In this document: positions 45,111-52,824 of the stretch, one piece after another
Layout of the letters: each line of letters opens with the position of its first letter
How positions within the stretch are numbered: the stretch's first letter is position 1
Source of the DNA: Alkalicoccobacillus gibsonii
Lineage (GTDB): Bacteria > Bacillota > Bacilli > Bacillales > Bacillaceae_D
Length of the DNA stretch: 64,000 bases
Direction: 5' to 3'
Assembly (NCBI RefSeq): GCF_016798245.1
Contig: NZ_JAEUZA010000005.1
Location: forward strand, 62,001-126,000
Notes under the pieces: model-generated
Databases searched by the model: none
What the model was told of the DNA's origin: nothing
The model's input: only the letters and a program-made list of their open reading frames with translations
Position numbers and translations under genes: made by a program

Positions 45111-45647
45111 TCATACCGTGTATTGAATGAGCCAGCAATCACGGTATTCTCCTTCATGCCATTCCTTTGATGGCAGAAGCTTTTGTTTAGTGAACCCACA
45201 TTTTTCATAACAGGCCAAGGCACGGTGATTTTGTATCTGTGGATCCATAACGATGGAATGCACGTGTTCTTTTTTCTTGAGATATTCAACCATTGTTTGG
45301 ATAAGTAATGTCCCAATCCCCTTATCACGATATCTCTCTTCGCCGATAAATTGATCTAAGCCGAATACGATACCCTCCACCTCTTGAAGCTCATATTCAA
45401 TCCTCTCTTCATCATCAATCACATAATATTGGATATAACCAATCGCTTGATCTTCCCATTCTATTAAGCACCTGTTTGTGGTGTCTTCTTGTTTATAGAA
45501 CGTTTCTAGGACTTTATTTAGATCAAACGGATTATCTCTTCCTTCATAAAATTCTAAGACTGCTGGATCTGATAACCATTTTGCAAGAAAGGGTGCGTCC
45601 TCTTTTATAAGCGGACGTATACGAAGCTGGTGATTTCCAATAATCAT
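45111..45647 (-). CDS. GNAT acetyltransferase, AAC(6')-like
   Basis: 178 residues. The acetyl-CoA site is near 105-120: FIGEERYRDKGIGTLLIQTMVEYL (R/Q-x-x-G-x-G/A pattern as RDKGIG). The surrounding blocks, FEYEGRDNPFDL-like N-terminal region, VMDPQIQNHRALACYEKCGF and HEGEYRDCWLIQYTV, resemble aminoglycoside 6'-N-acetyltransferases. Whether it modifies antibiotics is not decidable. ATG at 45647 is nine bases from AAGG; earlier ATGs overlap that site. Monocistronic or with the small gene downstream. Confidence 0.8.
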   Translation of the reverse strand: MIIGNHQLRIRPLIKEDAPFLAKWLSDPAVLEFYEGRDNPFDLNKVLETFYKQEDTTNRCLIEWEDQAIGYIQYYVIDDEERIEYELQEVEGIVFGLDQFIGEERYRDKGIGTLLIQTMVEYLKKKEHVHSIVMDPQIQNHRALACYEKCGFTKQKLLPSKEWHEGEYRDCWLIQYTV

Positions 45648-45729
45648 GACCATCATCCTTTTGCTGTAGATTTGTTTATATAGAACTAGTAAACTTTGTA
45701 TATATTCGATAGAAACGAGCTGATCGATT

Positions 45730-46158
45730 TTGAAACGTGTTGATGTTGCCTCTGCTATTATCTATGACAGAGATGGACGAATTTTACTAGTGGAAAATAA
45801 AAAAGAAGCAAAGACATATTGGAGTACACCTGGTGGAGCGGTTGAACCAGGTGAAACGATCAAAGAAGCTGTTATTCGCGAGGTATTTGAAGAAACAGGC
45901 TACCACGTGCAAGTGGGTGAACTCCACTCTGTTCGTGAGAGAACCTTCCAGGAAAGAGGACAGCATGCCATCATCTTTACATTTTTCGCTGAGATTATAG
46001 GAGGAAGCTTGCAAAATAAAGATCCAGATCAAGATATTATAGACATTCAATGGATGGACGATGTATCAGCTAGCCAATGCATGTCAAAGCTGTATAAAGC
46101 ATTACGGTTAGATAGAAAACATGGTGTCTTTACCCCATTTTATCAACTAGATTCGTAA
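45730..46158 (+). CDS. NUDIX hydrolase
   Basis: 142 residues. A complete Nudix box GGAVEPGETIKEAVIREVFEETG is near 36-58, with the metal-binding REVFEE core. Such enzymes cleave nucleoside diphosphates linked to another moiety; the substrate is unknown. The start is TTG at 45730 with a weak ribosome site. It diverges from the acetyltransferase gene and is followed by a TPR protein gene 25 bases later, possibly coupled. Confidence 0.85.
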   Translation: MKRVDVASAIIYDRDGRILLVENKKEAKTYWSTPGGAVEPGETIKEAVIREVFEETGYHVQVGELHSVRERTFQERGQHAIIFTFFAEIIGGSLQNKDPDQDIIDIQWMDDVSASQCMSKLYKALRLDRKHGVFTPFYQLDS

Positions 46159-46183
46159 CCTCAATAAAGGCTGGTGTGTATGA

Positions 46184-46675
46184 TTGTTTAGAGAAGCGAT
46201 AACCCACTTGGATCATGGCGAATACAAAAAAGCGCAGACTTTGTTACTCACTTTAGTAAAAGAGAAACCAAACGAAGCCGAACTACAGTTTTACTTGGCC
46301 TCTACTTACGACGGACTCGGTCAGGAAACAGAGGCTATCCCACATTACCAGCAAGCGATAGAGCTCGGCTTAACTGGAAACAATTATGAAAAAGCATATG
46401 TTCAGCTAGGAAGTAGCTTACGTTGCATTGGAAAATACGCGGAAGCTGAGAAGATTTTTCACAGTGGTCTAAAGGAGTTTCCCAAAAATGCAGCGTTGTC
46501 TGTCTTTCTAGCGATTACAGAGTATAACCTTGGATACACTCGTCAATCGACCCAACGTCTTTTGACAGTGCTAATGGAAGAGCCAACTAATGACTGGTTA
46601 CAAACCTACAAGAAGGCTTTAACCTTTTATGCAGCACACTTAGATGAGACCTGGACTGATACATCAGACACATAA
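46184..46675 (+). CDS. Tetratricopeptide-repeat protein
   Basis: 163 residues, all helical: HGEYKKAQTLLLTLVKEKPNEAELQFYLASTYDGLGQETEAIPHYQQAIELG is two TPRs, and further repeats follow to about residue 125. It resembles the TPR_5 group of Bacillaceae. TTG at 46184 is the only start; GGTGTG is a poor ribosome site, so translation may be coupled to the NUDIX gene. The binding partner is unknown. Confidence 0.75.
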   Translation: MFREAITHLDHGEYKKAQTLLLTLVKEKPNEAELQFYLASTYDGLGQETEAIPHYQQAIELGLTGNNYEKAYVQLGSSLRCIGKYAEAEKIFHSGLKEFPKNAALSVFLAITEYNLGYTRQSTQRLLTVLMEEPTNDWLQTYKKALTFYAAHLDETWTDTSDT

Positions 46676-46702
46676 GCTTCACTATTTCCCACATTAAAAG
46701 AT

Positions 46703-46730
46703 TTGACTGTGCCCCTTGACCAAGTATAAT
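46703..46730 (+). promoter_or_regulatory. Promoter of the CAP-domain gene
   Basis: TTGACT (46703-46708), 16 bases, TATAAT (46725-46730), about 35 bases before the ATG. Good sigma-A match. Confidence 0.75.
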
Positions 46731-46764
46731 TTACAGACACACCGAACAAAAAGGGATGTGACAG

Positions 46765-47859
46765 ATGAGACGCTTTATTTTGTTAATTGCCGTGGTGGTC
46801 ATTGTATTCACCACTCGACATATATGGATGGAACCCGCAAAGGAACTTCTTCCTGCTTCTATTATTGACCCAATTCAACGTGACATGGATAGTTCGGTTG
46901 ACCATTTATCAGATCTTGTTCAATCGATTCTTCCAAATCAAAACTCCCTCTCACAAACAGAGGACAAAGAAATAGAAAGACCTGCACCTGAGCTCGGCAC
47001 ACCTGACCAACTGTTCTCTGTTCATAACACCGAGCTTGGAGACTCCCGGACAGATGTTGAGAATGAGCTCGGCGAACCAATGAGGACTTCAAGAAATGAG
47101 TATGGCCTAGATTGGGTGGCTTATCATGATGACTATCATGAATTTGTCATGGTAGCGTATGACGCACAAGATTCTGTAAAAGGTCTTTACACAAATCAGG
47201 ACTTAATTAGCTCAACTACTCCTATTGAGTATGGTACGTCTAAGGATGTTGTACGGGAACAACTAGGGGAACCTGAAGCCTATATGAGAAAAGGTCTGTA
47301 TCGCTATGAGGTGAATCAAGATCAGGAATATGACTTATTCCAATTAGATGATAGCTATGTGACTGTCTTTTATGACAAGCATCAGGATAACATGGTTACA
47401 GCGATTCAGTTGATTGATTCCAACCTAGAGCAATCAAAAAAAGAACTCTACACACAGGCGAGCAACGAGCTAAAAGAAGGCTTTGAGTATCAATTGTTTG
47501 ATTTAACAAATGCATCGCGCGTGAATCATGGGTTGGGAGTCTTAACCTGGGATGAGCAAGTACGAGAGACTGCGCGTAATCACAGTTTGGATATGGCTGA
47601 AAACCAATATTTTAGTCACACTAACCTTCAGGGTCAATCTCCATTTGATCGAATGGAACAGGATGATATTTCATTTAAAACAGCTGGCGAGAATCTAGCT
47701 TACGGTCAGATGAGTAGTATTTTTGCGCATGAAGGGTTAATGAATTCACAAGGACACAGGGAAAACATTCTTCAGGATCGATTTTTACGATTAGGTGTAG
47801 GGGTTGCCTTTAATGAACAATCGCAGCCCTATTACACAGAGAACTTCTTTACAAGCTAA
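46765..47859 (+). CDS. Exported CAP-domain protein (YlbC-like)
   Basis: 364 residues. A membrane anchor or uncleaved signal lies at 3-20. A CAP-associated domain spans about 75-225 (GDSRTDVENELGEP and DVVREQLGEPEAYMRKGLYRYE). A CAP/SCP domain spans about 235-360, with NASRVNHGLGVLTWDEQVRETARNHSLDMAENQYFSHTNL and GENLAYG. This is the domain layout of B. subtilis YlbC. Function is unknown; CAP domains often bind lipids or act outside the cell. ATG at 46765 has AAAAAGGGATGTGACAG in front. Confidence 0.88.
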   Translation: MRRFILLIAVVVIVFTTRHIWMEPAKELLPASIIDPIQRDMDSSVDHLSDLVQSILPNQNSLSQTEDKEIERPAPELGTPDQLFSVHNTELGDSRTDVENELGEPMRTSRNEYGLDWVAYHDDYHEFVMVAYDAQDSVKGLYTNQDLISSTTPIEYGTSKDVVREQLGEPEAYMRKGLYRYEVNQDQEYDLFQLDDSYVTVFYDKHQDNMVTAIQLIDSNLEQSKKELYTQASNELKEGFEYQLFDLTNASRVNHGLGVLTWDEQVRETARNHSLDMAENQYFSHTNLQGQSPFDRMEQDDISFKTAGENLAYGQMSSIFAHEGLMNSQGHRENILQDRFLRLGVGVAFNEQSQPYYTENFFTS

Positions 47860-47870
47860 CGAATGAAGTA

Positions 47871-47906
47871 AGAGGCCTTGCACAGCGTGTGCAAGGCCTC
47901 TCCGTT
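47871..47906. terminator. Bidirectional terminator, 14-bp perfect stem
   Basis: AGAGGCCTTGCACA, GCG loop, TGTGCAAGGCCTCT, then CCGTTTT. It serves the convergent CAP and NSS genes. Confidence 0.85.
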
Positions 47907-49235
47907 TTAAAACAATCCAAATATAAATACGATCACAATGACCAATGGAACAATGGTCTGCATAAGAAGGTACCATAGATTTGCTGTCCCACTTAGGTTG
48001 CCACTTTCCATTCGGTATTGCTCAATCAATAGGCTTTTCTTTACTTTAAAGCCTACAAATAAAGCAATAAATAAACATCCCAGTGGAAGCATGATATTTG
48101 AGACGAAGAAATCTGTCAGATCAAAAACGGTCCGATCAAGAATGAGTACATCAGCAAGAACATTGTTGGACAAGGCAGCTGGAATTCCTGCAATCACAAC
48201 CAGTATTCCACTAATTAATGCGACACGATTTCGCTTATGCTTTTTGTTCTGCGTAAATGCCGATATCATAATTTCCATCAAACTAAATGATGACGTAATT
48301 GTCGCAAAAAAGAAAAGCAATAAGAACAAGCTTAAGAACAATCCACCAAAAGGCAGCTGTTCAAATACAGTAGGCAAAACAACAAATAAGAGATTTGGTC
48401 CTGAATCCGGACTAAGGTTAAAGGCAAATACCGCAGGGAAAACGGCAAGTCCTGCCATGAGAGAAACAAGAAGGTTTAAAATTACAATGGATCCTGCCGA
48501 CCTCGGAAGACTTTGTTCATTCCCAAGATAAGAGCTATAGGTCACCATACACGAAAATCCGACGGCCAAAGAAAAGAATGACTGCCCCAGCGCCTCGAGC
48601 GTCCCTGCGGTTGTAATGCTAAAGAAGTCTGGACTTAAGAAGAACTTTACTCCCTCCATCGCGCCATCTAACGTTAATCCTCTAACAATAATAATAAGTA
48701 AAAAGAGAAATAAAAGCGGCATTAAATACTTGTTTACACGTTCGATCCCGTTTTTAATTCCAAACGAGAGCACAATAACATTTAAACCAATAAACACAAT
48801 AAGACCGACCGCACTAATCAGTGGACTCCCAACAATGGAGCCAAATAACAGTTCATAGTCCCTTCCTGGTTCCAAAATTGATCCTGTTAAAGAAAGGAAT
48901 GTATAGGTGAGAACCCATCCTCCGATCTCGGCATAAAAGGTAAGGAGTAAAAAGCATCCGACTACACCAAAGTGACCAATCCATTTCCATAAGCCAGTGG
49001 CGGATAGCTTTCTATATGCCGATACTGCCTCCCTTTTTGACCCACGACCAATTACAAATTCAGCAATTAAAAGTGGCATTCCTATAAGTACAGTAAAAAA
49101 GATAAAGAGCAAGAAAAAGGCGCCACCACCGTTGGTTCCCGTTAAATACGGAAATCTCCATAAGGCACCAAGCCCTATTGCTGCCCCGGCTGACGCAAGA
49201 ATAAATCCTAGTTTAGAAGACCATTGTTCTTTCAT
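47907..49235 (-). CDS. Sodium-dependent transporter, NSS/SNF family
   Basis: 442 residues, about 11-12 helices. The N-terminal sodium/substrate site KLGFILASAGAAIGLGALWRFPYLTGTNGGGAF is the family signature. Bacterial members such as LeuT, YocR and YhdH carry amino acids with sodium. ATG at 49235 matches the start of homologues (MKEQWSSKLGF); a GTG at 49265 is open too, and ribosome sites are weak for both. Substrate is unknown. Confidence 0.88.
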   Translation of the reverse strand: MKEQWSSKLGFILASAGAAIGLGALWRFPYLTGTNGGGAFFLLFIFFTVLIGMPLLIAEFVIGRGSKREAVSAYRKLSATGLWKWIGHFGVVGCFLLLTFYAEIGGWVLTYTFLSLTGSILEPGRDYELLFGSIVGSPLISAVGLIVFIGLNVIVLSFGIKNGIERVNKYLMPLLFLFLLIIIVRGLTLDGAMEGVKFFLSPDFFSITTAGTLEALGQSFFSLAVGFSCMVTYSSYLGNEQSLPRSAGSIVILNLLVSLMAGLAVFPAVFAFNLSPDSGPNLLFVVLPTVFEQLPFGGLFLSLFLLLFFFATITSSFSLMEIMISAFTQNKKHKRNRVALISGILVVIAGIPAALSNNVLADVLILDRTVFDLTDFFVSNIMLPLGCLFIALFVGFKVKKSLLIEQYRMESGNLSGTANLWYLLMQTIVPLVIVIVFIFGLF

Positions 49236-49265
49236 AGTTAAACCTGCTGAGTTGCAGAATGACAC

Positions 49266-49446
49266 CTGCCTTTTTTTAAATCGAATAGACTAACATTGAA
49301 GGCTTTTTAATCAAAAGTCAAGTTCCCCCTCAGAAAACGGGACAAAAGTTATCTATTTCTCCACCCCACATCTATGTATACTTACCCTAGCAGATCTTTT
49401 CATACGGGGCTGGCAGCACCTCTTTATAAAGGGGGTGAGGCCATAC
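49266..49446. other. Intergenic region before the small toxin gene
   Basis: Holds the presumed toxin promoter. TATACT at 49377-49382 is a candidate -10 on the plus strand but has no good -35. AAGGGGGTGAGG at 49431-49442 is the strong toxin ribosome site. Nothing else is recognised. Confidence 0.4.
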
Positions 49447-49530
49447 ATGACAGTTTATGAGGCACTATCGACCATGATCGGTTTTTCCATGCTCGTTCTT
49501 GCCATTCTGTCTTTCAGAAATGAAAAATAA
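49447..49530 (+). CDS. Type I toxin-like peptide (TxpA/holin-like toxin family), 27 residues
   Basis: Product begins MTVYEALSTMIGFSMLVLAI and ends in a short charged tail FRNEK. The N-terminal MTVYEAL followed by one membrane helix is the pattern of the putative holin-like toxins that include TxpA/YonT-type type I toxins. ATG at 49447 follows AAGGGGGTGAGG. The gene's 3' end lies in a hairpin, and a minus-strand promoter beyond it could make an antisense RNA, the layout of txpA/ratA. Overproduction of such peptides depolarises the membrane; this is family knowledge. Confidence 0.7.
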   Translation: MTVYEALSTMIGFSMLVLAILSFRNEK

Positions 49531-49567
49531 GCCCCGTATATGAGTTGACCGCTCACGGGGCTTATTT
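49526..49567 (-). terminator. Hairpin at the toxin 3' end
   Basis: AATAAGCCCCGT pairs with ACGGGGCTTATT. The tail is better on the minus strand (TTATTTTTC), consistent with ending the antisense RNA. Confidence 0.65.
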
Positions 49568-49604
49568 GTGCTCTATTGCGCCAGTCTCAAAAAAGATCAG
49601 CTGC

Positions 49605-49634
49605 CTGCTCCCATGTTGATGGGGGCAGTTTTTT
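49605..49634 (+). terminator. Terminator of the toxin mRNA
   Basis: CTGCTCCCAT, GTTG loop, ATGGGGGCAG, then six T on the plus strand. Confidence 0.75.
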
Positions 49635-49752
49635 CGAATATTTATAGCTTTATTATATCTAAGGAGCGCATAACAATTCAATGGGTAGATGTTGAAACTT
49701 TTTTGAGTATCAACCGAATATATGGAAGAAGTCATAACACTTGGGGGAACTC

Positions 49753-50922
49753 GTGGAAACCATAAGTACCAGCTCAAAAGGAAATCGAATTCGCTTATTA
49801 GACATACTCCGAGGCTTTGCCATCATCGGCACACTTGGCACAAACATTTGGTTATTCGCCGATCCTGGTGCAGCGCTCTCTTTACTCTCTTTGCAAGAAG
49901 GAATAGGCACAGTGGATGCATTGGTAAATGGTTTTCTCGCCATTTTCACAAATGGTAAATTCCTCGGTCTCCTGACAATAATGTTTGGGATTGGGCTTGA
50001 ACTGAAGTATCAGAAGGCCATGCGTAATGACCGACCCTGGCTGCGTATGTATATCTGGACGATGACCTTACTTGGGCTAGACGGTCTGCTACATTTTATC
50101 TTTGTATTCGAATATGACGTATTAATGAGTTATGCATTTACCGGTATTATCGTCGCATTTCTCGTAGGGCTTCGCCATCAAACATTAAACTGGATTATGG
50201 CAGGTGCCGCTACCATCCACATCCTTGGTCTCATGTTAATCACCGTTGCCTGGGTTTGGATTATGAATGATGAAACTATACTTGAAGAAGTCATAGGGGT
50301 TTTCCAAGAAACAGAAGTAGTCTATACAACAGGTACATATCTCGAACAAGTTCAATTCAGACTCTCCGGTTTTATCGGATTACGCTTTGAAGCAATCGCC
50401 ATTATCTGTATGAATTTGTTTCTTTATCTTTTAGGGATTCGCTTATATCGCGCCGGCGCATTTAGCCAGGACGAAAAGGGACGTGCGATCCGTAAACGAT
50501 TGATGGTATGGGGACTCGGACTAGGCATTCCATTAAATGCACTTGTCTTTGTACCCGGTAACATCTTTGACCTAGCTAGTCGCTATCTCTTCGCCCCCGT
50601 GCTATCACTTGGATACATCGGACTCCTTGCCTTTTTATTAGAAAAAAATGTGTTAAAGTGGATCCTTGCACGCTTTGAAATGATCGGCAAAACAGCCTTA
50701 AGCTGTTATGTCCTGCAAAATATCTTAGGCTCTATCCTTTTTTACAGCTGGGGATTTGGCCTCGCACCCGTCGTAAATGTATATCAAGTACTAGGGGCCT
50801 GGGTACTAATCACAGCCATCATGATGATTGTCGCTCAGTTGTTCGTAAACTATTTTGGCGTAGGACCGCTAGAATGGATCTGGAGAAAATGTTCGAACGC
50901 GCCTTTTAAGAAAGTGGGCTGA
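49753..50922 (+). CDS. DUF418 family membrane protein
   Basis: 389 residues with about ten helices. The N-terminal RIRLLDILRGFAIIGTLGTNIW and the C-terminal FEMIGKTALSCYVLQNILGSILFY are typical of DUF418 proteins (YeiB/YrkO/YxaH type). Function is unknown; an acyltransferase-like or export role is often guessed. GTG at 49753 has GGGGGAACTC in front; the open frame starts at TTG 49741, which is inside that site. It ends at a strong terminator. Confidence 0.82.
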   Translation: METISTSSKGNRIRLLDILRGFAIIGTLGTNIWLFADPGAALSLLSLQEGIGTVDALVNGFLAIFTNGKFLGLLTIMFGIGLELKYQKAMRNDRPWLRMYIWTMTLLGLDGLLHFIFVFEYDVLMSYAFTGIIVAFLVGLRHQTLNWIMAGAATIHILGLMLITVAWVWIMNDETILEEVIGVFQETEVVYTTGTYLEQVQFRLSGFIGLRFEAIAIICMNLFLYLLGIRLYRAGAFSQDEKGRAIRKRLMVWGLGLGIPLNALVFVPGNIFDLASRYLFAPVLSLGYIGLLAFLLEKNVLKWILARFEMIGKTALSCYVLQNILGSILFYSWGFGLAPVVNVYQVLGAWVLITAIMMIVAQLFVNYFGVGPLEWIWRKCSNAPFKKVG

Positions 50923-50936
50923 GGTGGGAATTAAGA

Positions 50937-50967
50937 GGCTCCTTCATGATGTCATGAAGGAGCTTTT
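50937..50967 (+). terminator. Terminator of the DUF418 gene
   Basis: GCTCCTTCATGA, TG, TCATGAAGGAGC, then five T. Confidence 0.9.
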
Positions 50968-50987
50968 TGTGTGGTTATTGTTGATTC

Positions 50988-51158
50988 CGTGCTCTCTTTG
51001 TTGATTCTCTGTTCTCTCCGTCGATTTCGTGCTCTCTTCGTCGATTCCCTGTTCTCTCCGTCGATTCCGCGCTCTCTTCGTTGATTCCCTGCTCTCTTCG
51101 TCGATTCCCTGTTCTCTCCGTCGATTCCGCGCTCTCTTCGTTGATTCCCTGCTCTCTT
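50988..51158. repeat. 20-bp tandem repeat array, left part
   Basis: Units of the form GTCGATTCCGTGCTCTCTYC repeat every 20 bases without any indel. A 60-base higher-order pattern is visible: the blocks starting at 51061 and 51121 are nearly identical. The array continues in the same orientation and phase beyond the IS element at 52560, so it is one array split by insertion. Apparent Arg/Glu-rich reading frames are repeat artefacts. Confidence 0.92.
51151..51158. other. Left copy of the IS target-site duplication
   Basis: GCTCTCTT, identical to 52560-52567 on the other side. Eight bases is the usual duplication for IS256 elements. The octamer also occurs in the repeat unit, so a chance match cannot be fully excluded. 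Confidence 0.65.
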
Positions 51159-51224
51159 AGTCAAGTCCATATGTATGTGTAAATTCCGACCACAGAGTAC
51201 TGTTTTCGTTTGTTTTTATCTTTT

Positions 51225-51270
51225 GTTTTTTGGAGGAGGGGGAAGGGCCCTTCCCCCTCCTCCAAAAAAC
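51225..51270. repeat. Perfect 46-bp palindrome inside the IS
   Basis: The 23-base arm GTTTTTTGGAGGAGGGGGAA plus GGG is followed at once by its exact complement, with no spacer. It lies just behind the transposase stop. It may act as a terminator in both directions, protecting the transposase from outside transcription. Confidence 0.9.
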
Positions 51271-51278
51271 GGCCGTTC

Positions 51279-52469
51279 TCATGACGATGGATTGACACTG
51301 TCTTTAAAGATTAACTGACGTTTTTTCATGGAGTCGGCTTCATCCATCAAGACCGCTCCGATGAGTCGGAAAGCCGACTGGGTATTTGGAAAAATACGAA
51401 TAACCCTTTCTCTTCTTCGAATTTCTTGATTCAATCTCTCGATTGAATTCGTTGTTCTTAAGAACACATGATAATGATGAGGTTCATTCATGTATTGAAT
51501 CGAATCATCAAATCCTTCTTCCAGCTTCACGATGGCCTTCTCTAATTTGGGATGGTCTGCATATTTGGATAGAAATTGATCTTTGAATAGGCGTGCATCT
51601 TTTGGGTTGATGGCTTGAAAGATTCGCTTAAGATCCAGCTTAACCTCATCCATATGATTCTTTGGAAGGGACTGAATGATATTTTTTTTGAAATGAACCG
51701 TGCAGCGTTGTCAAGCTGTACCGATAAATTCTTTTTGAATGGCTTTTCTTAATCCAGCGTGCGCATCTGAAATCACTAATTTTGGAGACTGTAGACCTCT
51801 ACCTTTTAATTGATCAAAGAACGCTTTCCACGCCTCAAAACTCTCTTCATGACTTACGTTCAAACCTAGAATCTCGCGGCTGTGATTTTCATTAATCGCC
51901 GTGGCAATATAGACAGCTTTAGATACGACTTTATGGTGTTCACGCACCTTAATGTACATCGCATCTACAAACACATACGGATAATATTCGGTGTTAAGAG
52001 GACGTTCAGCCCACTCACGAACGATGGGATCTAGCTTCTTGGTTAGAGAAGAAACAAAAGATTTAGAGACGGTTTCTCCACAAAGCTCTTGAACGATATG
52101 ATTCACTCTGCGAGTAGAAACTCCGTTGACGAACATCTCAAGCATCGACATGATGAATGATTGATCGCAACGCAGATATTTCTCAAAGATAGACGGTGAG
52201 AACTCTCCACTTCGAGTGCGAGGAACACGGAGTTTAACACGTCCAATTTGATACATCATCTCCCGCTCATAGTAGCCATTACGATAGTCCTTTCGAAGAT
52301 CTGAGCGTTCATAGTGATCCACTTGGAGATAATCATCTCGTTCTTTTTCCATGTATTCATTTAAAATTAAAACAATCATGGACTTCATAACAGGTTCAAT
52401 GGAAGAATTCATCACCGATTCTTTTAAGGTATCCATATTTAGGTTAAACTGAAATTGAGTCATCATCAT
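51279..52469 (-). pseudogene. IS256-family transposase with one in-frame TGA
   Basis: A reading frame of 396 codons plus stop, broken once by TGA at 51713-51711. The codon lies in GTA-stop-QRCTVHF, where family members have Trp (TGG), so a single G-to-A change is the simplest cause. DDE residues: Asp in YVFVDAMYIKV and Asp in LVISDAHAGLRKA lie before the stop, while the catalytic Glu in NSIERLNQEIRRR lies after it. The N-terminal product alone should be inactive. Both parts are otherwise intact and in frame, so the damage is recent. ATG at 52469 has GAAGGAGA in front. Confidence 0.9.
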
Positions 52470-52559
52470 TCTCCTTCACGTTTTGTTTTTATGGGTAAAA
52501 ACATTGTGGTCGGATTGATGATGGCTTATTCTCTTTTACACAATTATATGGACTTAATC

Positions 52560-52780
52560 GCTCTCTTCGTCGATTCCCTGTTCTCTCCGTCGATTCCGCG
52601 CTCTCTCCGTCGATTCCGTGCTCTCTCCGTCGATTCCGTGCTCTCTCCGTCGATTCCACGCTCTCTTCGTCGATTCCCTGCTCTCTTCGTCGATTCCGTG
52701 CTCTCTTCGTTGATTCCGTGCTCTCTCCGTCGATTCCGTGCTCTCTCCGTCGATTCCGTGCTCTCTTCAGCGCCTCCATG
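52560..52780. repeat. 20-bp tandem repeat array, right part
   Basis: About ten further units (CGTCGATTCCGTGCTCTCTC) in strict 20-base register, decaying at 52770 into CAGCGCCTCCATGCTC. It begins with the right copy of the IS target duplication, GCTCTCTT at 52560-52567. Joined across the IS, the original array had about 19 or more units. Confidence 0.92.
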
Positions 52781-52824
52781 CTCTTCCCCTAAACTATATA
52801 CTCCTCAAAAATTCTTCACTGCGC

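Larger units (their letters stand above)
49525..49645 (-). ncRNA. Putative antisense antitoxin RNA (RatA-like)
   Basis: A minus-strand promoter TTGAAT (49681-49676), 18 bases, TATAAT (49657-49652) points toward the toxin 3' end. The hairpin AATAAGCCCCGT...ACGGGGCTTATT at 49526-49567 ends on the minus strand in TTATTTTTC. An RNA of about 120 bases would overlap the end of the toxin mRNA. There is no direct evidence of transcription. Confidence 0.4.
51159..52559 (-). mobile_element. IS256-family insertion sequence, 1401 bp
   Basis: Bounded by imperfect inverted repeats. The left end AGTCAAGTCCATAT...TGTGTAAA and the right end (reverse complement) GATTAAGTCCATATAATTGTG have the IS256-type termini. 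The element holds one transposase gene on the minus strand, interrupted by a stop codon, and a 46-bp perfect palindrome near its left end. It is inserted into the 20-bp repeat array. Confidence 0.88.

Noticed and set aside
45071-45328. 85-codon minus-strand frame
   Set aside because: Lies within the acetyltransferase gene in another frame; the acetyltransferase has clear family motifs.
51279-52469. Treating the transposase as two genes or a programmed frameshift
   Set aside because: Both parts are in the same frame, and only one TGA at a conserved Trp position separates them. IS256 elements normally use a single reading frame.
50988-52780. Considered a CRISPR array
   Set aside because: Period of 20 bp without variable spacers and no cas genes.
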